Shown one piece after another: positions 35,942-43,475 of a stretch of 43,475 nucleotides of DNA. Position 1 is the first letter of the stretch. The number at the start of each line of letters is the position of its first letter. Source of the stretch: Cytophagaceae bacterium (GTDB lineage Bacteria > Bacteroidota > Bacteroidia > Cytophagales > Spirosomataceae); NCBI GenBank assembly GCA_947464595.1, contig CANHXO010000008.1:1-43475 (forward strand), read 5' to 3'. The notes below the pieces were generated by a model, which was not told the origin of the DNA, did not search any database, and saw nothing but the letters and a program-made list of their open reading frames with translations. The translations under genes and the position numbers were made by a program.

Positions 35942-37301
35942 TATAGGAATAATAAATTTTCAATTTAGCCTTCAACGCATTTAGTGGAATAAATCGTGCG
36001 CTCTCACTTGAAATTTTAGCATTTCCTGAAGCATCCGCTGAAACGGCTGGAGTCAACAAAAAGCCCATATTAGCTTTATTTCCGGTCAACAATGCTTGCA
36101 TGATTGTGGTAACATTAAATGAATAGGTATTGGCACTAGCATTGTAACTGGCTGTTTGAACCCCAGAACCACCTTCAGCCACAAAATATTTAAGCCCATA
36201 GGAATTCCTTAAAGGTCTATTCGCACCGTCCGATTCAACTAAGGATAATTGGCCTAACGTCCGTCCTAAATCTAAATTATCCCCACCTTGAAATACTAAT
36301 TCGGCCTTGTTTACCGCAATGTCATTATTTCCTCTCAATTTACTTAAATATGGCAAATCAATCTTAGTCACTATCCCTGTACCCGATTGTACATAGGTTA
36401 AATTGTTCGTTTTGAGCGAAGATATTTTGTCACCAGACTTTACTAAATTAGCCAGCAAACCCACTCTTTTAGACCTAATTTGATTAAATCGAGCATTGAA
36501 CTCTGGTGTGTAAGTGTTCGACAAACTGAAATAATAATTTAAAAAGTACTTTAAGTTGTCACCTGGATTATGCCAATACATGGTCATTTTGGAATAAGCT
36601 GGAGAGAAATTTAATAAAGCCGCATTCTTAGTTTCTACTGTCTGTATATAAAAACCTTTAAATAAATCTCTAAAAGAAGTCCCACCCCCCGAAATAGCCT
36701 TATCCTTGTATTTGGAAATCAACTCCTTCCCCAGAGCTAAATCCATTTTAAAATTCAACGTGTCATATTTAATCGAATCCCCATTGACCGATTTAGCATA
36801 AAGAGGCTTGGGCGTGAAGGTTAAAGTCGTCAAAACCTCTGGAAAATAAGAAACCGTCGAGTTCGCAAAATAGCTCGTACCTCTACTCAAACTATCCTTC
36901 AAGCGGTAAATCTTAATACTTTGAGGTTGGGTTAAATCACCCTGATAATTCGTATAGACCAAAGACATTTTCAATGAATCCAAGATCGAATTTTCTTTTG
37001 AATTTAACGTATCCGCATTGGCTATTTGTGTAAAGACATTCGAAGTAACGTAACCCAATTCAGGATGAAAAAAAGAACCCAACAAAAATGAATTATTTGC
37101 CCCTGTGTAAATAGAATCAATCAAAACCGTGGAAGAATTAATGGTCAACGTGTCTGTGTAATTCAGACCCACCTCCACGCTAAAAAGATCCGAACCTATT
37201 TCTTTAGGTTCATCGCAAGAAGAAAGGAATAGGAAAATTATTCCCAACCATTTAAGCGCCGGCCATCTCAATGTATGCTTTTTCAAAGAAATCGAGGTCA
37301 T
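35925..37301 (-). CDS. DUF4270-family lipoprotein
   Basis: MTSISLKKHTLRWPALKWLGIIFLFLSSCDEPKEIGSDLF...GSFFHPELGYVTSNVFTQI; lipobox LFLSSC. Start adjusted from 37373 to the ATG at 37301. Confidence 0.82.
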   Translation of the reverse strand: MTSISLKKHTLRWPALKWLGIIFLFLSSCDEPKEIGSDLFSVEVGLNYTDTLTINSSTVLIDSIYTGANNSFLLGSFFHPELGYVTSNVFTQIANADTLNSKENSILDSLKMSLVYTNYQGDLTQPQSIKIYRLKDSLSRGTSYFANSTVSYFPEVLTTLTFTPKPLYAKSVNGDSIKYDTLNFKMDLALGKELISKYKDKAISGGGTSFRDLFKGFYIQTVETKNAALLNFSPAYSKMTMYWHNPGDNLKYFLNYYFSLSNTYTPEFNARFNQIRSKRVGLLANLVKSGDKISSLKTNNLTYVQSGTGIVTKIDLPYLSKLRGNNDIAVNKAELVFQGGDNLDLGRTLGQLSLVESDGANRPLRNSYGLKYFVAEGGSGVQTASYNASANTYSFNVTTIMQALLTGNKANMGFLLTPAVSADASGNAKISSESARFIPLNALKAKLKIYYSYIAKPK

Positions 37302-38061
37302 TTTCGGCAATATTTTGGTGGGTTTTTTCTTTATATTCATCAATAATTGATTGAATGCGGGTATTATCCACATTTTCTAAGGATACTACTCTATCGGCAA
37401 ATTCCGCACCTATTTTAATAAATGCATGATAATCTGAAGTAGCTAAGCTACCCAAATGCGCTTCATCTAAATCGCCAATTTTAACTTTTTCCAACAAATC
37501 ATCATTTGAGAACGTAAAATCAAAGGCAGAATTGTGTGGAGAAAAAATAGTTTTAGAATCTTTATAAATTGGGTGATTGCGGTAATGCGTTGAAATGTAT
37601 AGGGGCACTAAACTCGACATCCAATCATTGCAATGAATGACATCTGGAGCCCAACCTAATTTAATCACAGTCTCCAAAGCTCCTTTGCAAAAGAATATTG
37701 CTCTTTCGTGATTATCGGAGTAAAAAGCTCCCTCTTTATCATTTAAGATATATTTTCTTTGATAATAATCCTCATTATCTATGAAATACACCTGTAATTT
37801 AGCCGCTGGAATACTAGCTACCTTAATCGTCAACGGTTTCTCCTCATCTCCCATGGGAATCGTAATTCCTGAAAGTCGGACTACCTCATGTAAACGATTT
37901 TTCCGTTCGTTGATAGAACCAAATCGAGGAACCAATATCCGGATCTCCATTCCCCGCTCCTGCATGGCAGTAGGGAGATTGCGAACAAAATTGGCAATTT
38001 GTGATGTGTTTAGAAAGGGATCAACCTCGCTCGAAACGTAAAGAATACGTAATTTGGCCAT
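37252..38061 (-). CDS. Glycogen/starch synthase catalytic (GT5 N-terminal)-domain protein, short Bacteroidota form
   Basis: 269 aa; LRILYVSSEVDPFLNTSQIANFVRNLPTAM, HERAIFFCKGALETVIKLGWAPDVIHCNDWMSSLVPLYI, TIFSPHNSAF. Confidence 0.88.
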   Translation of the reverse strand: MAKLRILYVSSEVDPFLNTSQIANFVRNLPTAMQERGMEIRILVPRFGSINERKNRLHEVVRLSGITIPMGDEEKPLTIKVASIPAAKLQVYFIDNEDYYQRKYILNDKEGAFYSDNHERAIFFCKGALETVIKLGWAPDVIHCNDWMSSLVPLYISTHYRNHPIYKDSKTIFSPHNSAFDFTFSNDDLLEKVKIGDLDEAHLGSLATSDYHAFIKIGAEFADRVVSLENVDNTRIQSIIDEYKEKTHQNIAENDLDFFEKAYIEMAGA

Positions 38062-38104
38062 TCTAAAATTATTTACAGGGAAAAATTATCCCAAAAAAAC
38101 AATG

Positions 38105-38112
38105 CAAAAGTA
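38105..38112 (-). promoter_or_regulatory. Candidate -7 element (TACTTTTG on minus strand) for the glycogen-synthase-like gene
   Basis: caaaagta on + strand, ~45 nt upstream of the start; matches TAnnTTTG. Confidence 0.4.
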
Positions 38113-38194
38113 CAAAAAATATATCGCATTTCCACACCATTATTCCTCTAAACGTCTTTATTTTGCTAATTGATTAATTACCTAAGCTAATTTC

Positions 38195-39193
38195 ATGTTA
38201 AAATCGATCATAAAGTATCTTTTCTCTACCACCTTAGCCTTAGGCTTGTTGTATTGGGCATTCTCTACGAGCGATATTCAATGGCAAGATATATTTGATA
38301 CTTTTGCGGTTGCCAACTACCAATGGATTCTTCTATCCATCATCATTTCCATTTTTTCGCATATTTTACGTGCCTGGCGTTGGGAACAATTGCTTGGTGC
38401 AATGAATTTTTATCCGGGTACTTTACGCACATTTTCAGCGGTCATGATTGGGTATTTTGCCAATTTTATTGTTCCTAGAATGGGGGAAGTATCCAGGTGT
38501 GGCTCATTGACCAAAACGGCTAATATTCCCTTTACTAAATCGTTTGGAACAGTCATTACTGAAAGAATCGTTGACTTGCTTGGCTTGTTATGCATTGTAA
38601 TCATGGCGTTTTTTATTGCTTGGGAACCCATGCAACAATATTTATTCCCAGATGCCAAGATTCCTTCCACCTACTTAATTCTAGCGTGTGTTTTGGCATT
38701 GAGTGCTTCAACGATTGTACTGGTCATGTTTAGAAATCATATCAAAACGATTTGGGAATCTTTTACGACTCAAAACAAATTAGGCATAATATTGGCTGGC
38801 TGGATCGTCGGGATTTTGAGTATCAAAGACGTTAAAAATCCACAAAAATTCATCTTTTACTCTGCCTTAATTTGGGTTTGCTATTATTTAAATGCCTATG
38901 TCCTATTACTCGCCTTTCCTGTGAGTCAATCCCTGAGCCTTTCTGCTGGATTGATGGTCTTGGTGATGGGAACCTTTGGCATGGCCACTCCGACTCAAGG
39001 GGGAATTGGCGCCTACCACAAATTGGTTTCCGCCACTTTGATCTTTTATTTAATACCGATCAAGGATGCAACCGTATTAGCTACCTTTTTTCATGGAACT
39101 CAAATGGTCACCATTTTGTTATTAGGCGGATTAAGTTTTATCTTAACCTTATTTTTAAAACAGATCGATGCAAAAACCATTGACTCAAAGTAA
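38195..39193 (+). CDS. Flippase-like integral membrane protein (lysylphosphatidylglycerol synthase TM region / UPF0104)
   Basis: Multi-TM, SHILRAWRWEQLLGAM, GYFANFIVPRMGEVSRCG, ERIVDLLGLLCIV, ATPTQGGIGAYHKLVSATL. Confidence 0.9.
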   Translation: MLKSIIKYLFSTTLALGLLYWAFSTSDIQWQDIFDTFAVANYQWILLSIIISIFSHILRAWRWEQLLGAMNFYPGTLRTFSAVMIGYFANFIVPRMGEVSRCGSLTKTANIPFTKSFGTVITERIVDLLGLLCIVIMAFFIAWEPMQQYLFPDAKIPSTYLILACVLALSASTIVLVMFRNHIKTIWESFTTQNKLGIILAGWIVGILSIKDVKNPQKFIFYSALIWVCYYLNAYVLLLAFPVSQSLSLSAGLMVLVMGTFGMATPTQGGIGAYHKLVSATLIFYLIPIKDATVLATFFHGTQMVTILLLGGLSFILTLFLKQIDAKTIDSK

Positions 39194-39656
39194 AATCGTA
39201 GATCTTAATGCGGCCATAGACCAAAGAATTCAATGGAAGTTGGACAAAAACGAGCGCGTTGTTTTCACAAATGGATGCTTTGATATTTTGCATTTAGGGC
39301 ATGTCGATTACCTTGAAAAATCAAGCCTTGGTGGAACTAAACTCATTGTAGCAGTAAACTCTGACCGCTCAGTCAAAGAATTAAAAGGACCTGAAAGGCC
39401 GGTAAATTCTGAATATGCCCGAGCCAGATTAATTGCAGCTTTGGGATTTGTATCAATGGTCATTATCTTTGATGAAGACACGCCCTTGGAGCTCATAAAA
39501 ACTTTGCAACCGGATGTATTAATGAAGGGGAATGACTATAATGTAGACACCATAGTAGGAGCCAAAGAGGTGTTGGAATACGGGGGTGAAGTATTAACCA
39601 TACCACTGGTTCCCGATTATTCAACGACTGGAATTATTCAAAAACTAAAAAAATAA
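39168..39656 (+). CDS. rfaE2: D-glycero-beta-D-manno-heptose 1-phosphate adenylyltransferase-like cytidylyltransferase
   Basis: RVVFTNGCFDILHLGHVDYLEKS, VAVNSDRSVKELKGPERPVN, LMKGNDYNVDTIVGAKEV, VPDYSTTGIIQKLKK. Confidence 0.92.
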   Translation: MQKPLTQSKIVDLNAAIDQRIQWKLDKNERVVFTNGCFDILHLGHVDYLEKSSLGGTKLIVAVNSDRSVKELKGPERPVNSEYARARLIAALGFVSMVIIFDEDTPLELIKTLQPDVLMKGNDYNVDTIVGAKEVLEYGGEVLTIPLVPDYSTTGIIQKLKK

Positions 39657-39657
39657 T

Positions 39658-40341
39658 ATGATGTATTTAATTGCTATTTTATTCGGAGTGGCTGGCATGT
39701 TAATCTCTTGGAGATTGAAATCTAAATTTCAAAAATATGCGCAAGAACCTTTGCAAAGTAATTTTTCGGGCCAAGAAATTGCCGAGAAAATGCTCGCAGA
39801 TCATGGGATTACTGATGTTCGCGTGATTTCTGTGGAGGGCCAATTAACGGACCATTACAATCCAGCTGACAAAACGGTGAACCTATCGAACGATGTTTTT
39901 CATGGTCGAAATGCTGCTGCCGCCGCAGTTTCTGCGCACGAATGTGGCCATGCGGTCCAACATGCCCGAGCGTATTCTTTTTTAGAATTTAGAAGTGCTA
40001 TGGTGCCTATGTTAAATGTGGCCAATGGATTTATGCCGATATTATTGATGATAGGAATGTTTGTTCTTTATTCCACTGGAAGCGTGCTTTTGTTGACCAT
40101 TGGAGTCGCACTTTTTGCCCTTGCTACGCTTTTTAGCTTCGTGACTTTGCCCGTTGAATTTGACGCTTCCAATCGCGCTTTAGCTTGGATTAAAGAAAAA
40201 GGAATTGTAACGCCAACGGAATATGAAATGTCAAAGGATGCACTATGGTGGGCTGCAATGACTTATGTAGTAGCCGCGCTGGGGATGTTGGCTCAATTAT
40301 TGTACTACCTAAACTTATTAGGTGGTCGCAGAGATGATTAA
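39658..40341 (+). CDS. Neutral zinc metallopeptidase, YugP-like membrane protease
   Basis: VSAHECGHAVQHARAYSFLEFRSAMVP (HExxH-type HECGH); multiple TM segments; LPVEFDASNRALAWI. Confidence 0.9.
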   Translation: MMYLIAILFGVAGMLISWRLKSKFQKYAQEPLQSNFSGQEIAEKMLADHGITDVRVISVEGQLTDHYNPADKTVNLSNDVFHGRNAAAAAVSAHECGHAVQHARAYSFLEFRSAMVPMLNVANGFMPILLMIGMFVLYSTGSVLLLTIGVALFALATLFSFVTLPVEFDASNRALAWIKEKGIVTPTEYEMSKDALWWAAMTYVVAALGMLAQLLYYLNLLGGRRDD

Positions 40342-40360
40342 GTTCAATTCTTATTTCGAA

Positions 40361-40396
40361 AAAAAATGCCTCAAGAATTTTGAGGCATTTTTTTTA
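40361..40396. terminator. Bidirectional intrinsic terminator overlapping the stop codon of the permease gene
   Basis: AAAAAATGCCTCAA-GAATT-TTGAGGCATTTTTTT; convergent gene ends. Confidence 0.88.
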
Positions 40397-42106
40397 TACA
40401 TTCAATTTACTCTTCCGATAACTATATCCAAAGTAAATCAGCAAACCCGCTAAACACCAATACAAAAAGCGCTCCCAATTCAAAGCCCCCATTTGAGTCA
40501 TTAAATACAAATTCACTAATAGTCCCAAGACGGGGATTAATGAAAGGTTATGAGTGATACTAAAAAAGGCCATCACAAGCCAAATGAAGAAAAAGCAGGT
40601 CATAATCACATGGTCTGCCTTTTCCGCTCCGCTCCAGATCCCTGAAAACCAATTCTGCCAGGCGTCCATGGTAGGTAATGATAGATATAAAGCCAACACC
40701 AGCGAAAGACCCACCCAATATTTAGCATTGATATAGGGGATTTTAAACTTAGATTTTTTCTGATTTTCAGGATCTAAATCTAGAATCAATACTCCCCCAC
40801 AAACCAGAACAAAGGCAAATAACGTTCCTATGCTACTCAAATTGATGACTTCTTCTAAATTGGCAAATAAGGCAGGAATTCCCACTAAAACTCCGGTCAT
40901 AATCGTTGAAAATGAGGGGGTTCTGTACTTCGGATGAATTCGGGAAAATGCCTTGGGCAATAAACCATCACGCGACATGGTCATCCAAATTCGGGGCTGG
41001 CCCATTTGATATACTAAAAGGGCACTTGTTAAGGCTATTACCGCACTGGCCGCCACAACTCCTGCCACACCTGGCAAATTAACTTTCATGAACATAAAAG
41101 CTAATGGATCTTCTATTCCAGCTAAATCACCAGAAGGTACAATACCTGTTAGCACGAGCGTAACCATCACATATAATACAGTGCAAATGATCAGTGCCCA
41201 CATCATGGCTTTAGGAATATCTCTTTGGGGATTTTTACATTCCTCAGCAGTCGTTGAGATAGAATCAAAACCAATGTAGGCAAAACAAACGGCAGCCACA
41301 CTTTTCAAAACTCCACTGATGCCATTCGGGGCAAAAGGAGTCCAGTTTTCTACTTGGACATAAAAGGCTCCTACACCTACTACGATTGCAATGACACCTA
41401 ATTTCAAGACCACCAAAATATTATTCATGTTTTTGGTTTCTTTAATCCCTATGTAAACTAAATAGGTGATCGCGGCTGTAATAAGCAAAGCAGGAATATT
41501 GGCTACAAAATGCCAACCGAAAATAACGGGGGCCGAATTAAAGGCGACAAAACCTTCGCGCACATTGACTGACATTTGCGCTAATTCCTGCCCTGCTCCT
41601 ATCGCTTGAAGAGCCGTCTCGTGGGCTCTTTGGGCCGACAAATAATCCATAGTTAAAAATTCAGGCACATGAACACCAAGGCCCTCGAGTAAATCAACAA
41701 AGTATTTCGACCAGGAAATGGCTACAGCTACATTCGATATAGCGTATTCAAGCAATAAATTCCAACCCAAAATCCAAGCAATCATTTCACCCAAACTCGT
41801 ATATGCATAGGTATAAGCACTTCCAGAAATGGGAACAGTCGCCGCAAATCGAGCATAACAAAATGCGGTAAACATGCAGGCTAAAGCCGTAAAAACAAAC
41901 AATAATGATACAGCAGGACCTCCATTCGCTGATGCTTGGCCTATCGCTGAAAAAATACTAGCTCCTATAATCGCAGCTACACCCATGAAGGTTAAATCCC
42001 GAACTCCCAAGTTTCGAATCATGGAGTGACCCGATAACTTTTCTATTTCTAACTGATCTGAAATTATTTTATCAATGGTTTTTTTTCGGAAAAAGGAAGC
42101 CCACAT
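40394..42106 (-). CDS. APC-superfamily amino acid permease
   Basis: 570 aa; RDLTFMGVAAIIGASIFSAIGQASANGGPAVSLLFVFTALACMFTAFCYARFAATVPISGSAYTYAYTSLGEMIAWILGWNLLLEY. Confidence 0.93.
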   Translation of the reverse strand: MWASFFRKKTIDKIISDQLEIEKLSGHSMIRNLGVRDLTFMGVAAIIGASIFSAIGQASANGGPAVSLLFVFTALACMFTAFCYARFAATVPISGSAYTYAYTSLGEMIAWILGWNLLLEYAISNVAVAISWSKYFVDLLEGLGVHVPEFLTMDYLSAQRAHETALQAIGAGQELAQMSVNVREGFVAFNSAPVIFGWHFVANIPALLITAAITYLVYIGIKETKNMNNILVVLKLGVIAIVVGVGAFYVQVENWTPFAPNGISGVLKSVAAVCFAYIGFDSISTTAEECKNPQRDIPKAMMWALIICTVLYVMVTLVLTGIVPSGDLAGIEDPLAFMFMKVNLPGVAGVVAASAVIALTSALLVYQMGQPRIWMTMSRDGLLPKAFSRIHPKYRTPSFSTIMTGVLVGIPALFANLEEVINLSSIGTLFAFVLVCGGVLILDLDPENQKKSKFKIPYINAKYWVGLSLVLALYLSLPTMDAWQNWFSGIWSGAEKADHVIMTCFFFIWLVMAFFSITHNLSLIPVLGLLVNLYLMTQMGALNWERFLYWCLAGLLIYFGYSYRKSKLNV

Positions 42107-42182
42107 AATTGGTTCGTTGGATGAATTTACGCCAACAAAAATACATCTTTCTTCAAGAAATTCTAATTATGTTGATTTGTCT

Positions 42183-42190
42183 TACCTTTG
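42183..42190 (+). promoter_or_regulatory. Candidate -7 element (TACCTTTG) 4 nt before the GT2 ATG
   Basis: Perfect TAnnTTTG match; no clear -33. Confidence 0.4.
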
Positions 42191-42194
42191 TATT

Positions 42195-43199
42195 ATGTCA
42201 GTCGCAATTGTCATCTTAAATTTTAACGGACGAGGTTTTCTAGAGAAATTCCTTCCCGACGTAATTTTAAATACACCGGAAGGAAAGATATATGTGGCAG
42301 ATAATGGGTCAACGGATGATTCAGTCCAACTACTTAAAGAAAAATTTCCGGAGGTTAGCACCCTCGAATGGACAAGCAATTTAGGCTATGCAGGGGGATA
42401 CAATTTTGCTTTAAAACAAATTGAGGCCGAATATTTCGTACTCATGAATTCAGATATCAAACCTCAAACAAATTGGCTCAAGCCCTTATTGAATTTCTTT
42501 GAACTTCATCCAACCTGTGCTGCGGCACAACCCTACATCTTAGATTATCAAAGACCTGACTATTTTGAATATGCAGGCGCGGCTGGTGGTTATTGGGATC
42601 GATTAGGCTATCCATTTAGCCGAGGTAGAATTTTTGAACATTTAGAGAAAAATGAGAATCAATATCCCACTTCATTTGTCCATTGGGCATCTGGCGCATG
42701 CCTAATGATTAAATCTGAGATTTTTTGGAAAGTAGGTGGATTAGATGATTATTTTTTTGCCCACATGGAAGAAATAGATCTTTGTTGGCGCCTCCAAAGA
42801 GCCGGATATCAAATTGCAGCCGTAGCAGAAAGTCATGTTTTGCATGTAGGCGGAGGAACTTTAGCCCAAGGAAATCCCTTTAAAACCTATTTGAATTTCC
42901 GTAACAACTTAATATTGCTTTATAAAAACGTAGACCCCGCTAAAAAATTCAACACCATTTTTACGAGAATGCTTTTGGATGGTATCGCTGGTATTCGATT
43001 TTTATGTAAGTGGCAGTGGAAGCAATTCCTAGCTGTCATACACGCACATTTCTATTTCTACCACTATGTAATCTTTCACAAACACAAACAAAACCTGTCT
43101 GAAAACCTACAGATTAAGTACATCGAAAGCTATCCAGGAAATATTGTTTATGATTACTTTATTCGAAAAATCAAGAAATTCTCAGACTTGAAATTTTAA
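42195..43199 (+). CDS. Family 2 glycosyltransferase (rhamnosyltransferase-like)
   Basis: MSVAIVILNFNGRGFLEKFLPDVI, VADNGSTDDSVQLLKE, NLGYAGGYNFALKQI, WASGACLMIKSEIFWKVGGLDDYFFAHMEEIDLCWRLQRAGY. Start moved from 42075. Confidence 0.93.
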   Translation: MSVAIVILNFNGRGFLEKFLPDVILNTPEGKIYVADNGSTDDSVQLLKEKFPEVSTLEWTSNLGYAGGYNFALKQIEAEYFVLMNSDIKPQTNWLKPLLNFFELHPTCAAAQPYILDYQRPDYFEYAGAAGGYWDRLGYPFSRGRIFEHLEKNENQYPTSFVHWASGACLMIKSEIFWKVGGLDDYFFAHMEEIDLCWRLQRAGYQIAAVAESHVLHVGGGTLAQGNPFKTYLNFRNNLILLYKNVDPAKKFNTIFTRMLLDGIAGIRFLCKWQWKQFLAVIHAHFYFYHYVIFHKHKQNLSENLQIKYIESYPGNIVYDYFIRKIKKFSDLKF

Positions 43200-43417
43200 A
43201 TATCCCAAACAGAAGGATTGTTTCTTTGGCGAAGATAACGCCTAATATTCATCCAAAAAGCAAGTATCAAATAAATGATAATGGGAGAACCCATCGTTAA
43301 AAAAGAAGTGTAGATAAAATACAATCGAATGCTGCTCGTAGAAATTTTGAACTTTTCGCCTAATCGAGTGCAAACCCCAAATGCCTGATTTTCAACGAAA
43401 TATTTAATTTTATACAT
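43196..43417 (-). CDS. PspC-domain protein
   Basis: MYKIKYFVENQAFGVCTRLGEKFKISTSSIRLYFIYTSFLTMGSPIIIYLILAFWM; PspC-like. The ATG at 43417 is preferred over 43438, but this is uncertain. Confidence 0.75.
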   Translation of the reverse strand: MYKIKYFVENQAFGVCTRLGEKFKISTSSIRLYFIYTSFLTMGSPIIIYLILAFWMNIRRYLRQRNNPSVWDI

Positions 43418-43475
43418 ATCGATTAAATTATATTTCAAAATTATAAAGAAGATCTCAAATTAACATCGTTGAAAA

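Noticed and set aside
37252-38061. Truncated glycogen synthase pseudogene (only the GT5 N-terminal half)
   Set aside because: A ~270-aa stand-alone form next to DUF4270 is familiar in Bacteroidota; the frame is intact.

Overview
The window is a 43.5-kb chromosomal segment of a Bacteroidota (probably Cytophagales-like) bacterium, AT-rich and densely coded on both strands. Most of it is recognisable core metabolism: proS, a cysteine desulfurase, glmM, fabD, sdhCAB, tdk, acpP-fabF-rnc, murB, ribBA, an rfaE2-type adenylyltransferase, an APC permease and a GT2 glycosyltransferase. It also holds several Bacteroidota envelope and secretion genes: a FadL-like barrel with an aromatic/Asn/Gly-rich lipoprotein, a T9SS type-B CTD protein, a DUF4270 lipoprotein and an HhH plus beta-barrel protein. 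One tRNA-Gln(TTG) is present. A very long repetitive tail-fibre-like protein with a DUF1566 C-terminus runs off the left edge. I see no CRISPR array, IS element, rRNA, reverse transcriptase or recognisable defence island. I did not find a convincing entirely new multi-gene system. The observations most worth a second look are the repeat-built DUF1566 surface protein, the aromatic-rich lipoprotein/FadL pair, a translationally coupled sugar kinase/epimerase pair, an ~840-bp ORF-poor gap with a candidate small RNA, an inverted repeat plus T-tract between acpP and fabF, and a terminator abutting the TTG start of tdk with an overlapping alternative hairpin. All calls come from reading the sequence and the supplied ORFs; no database search was run.
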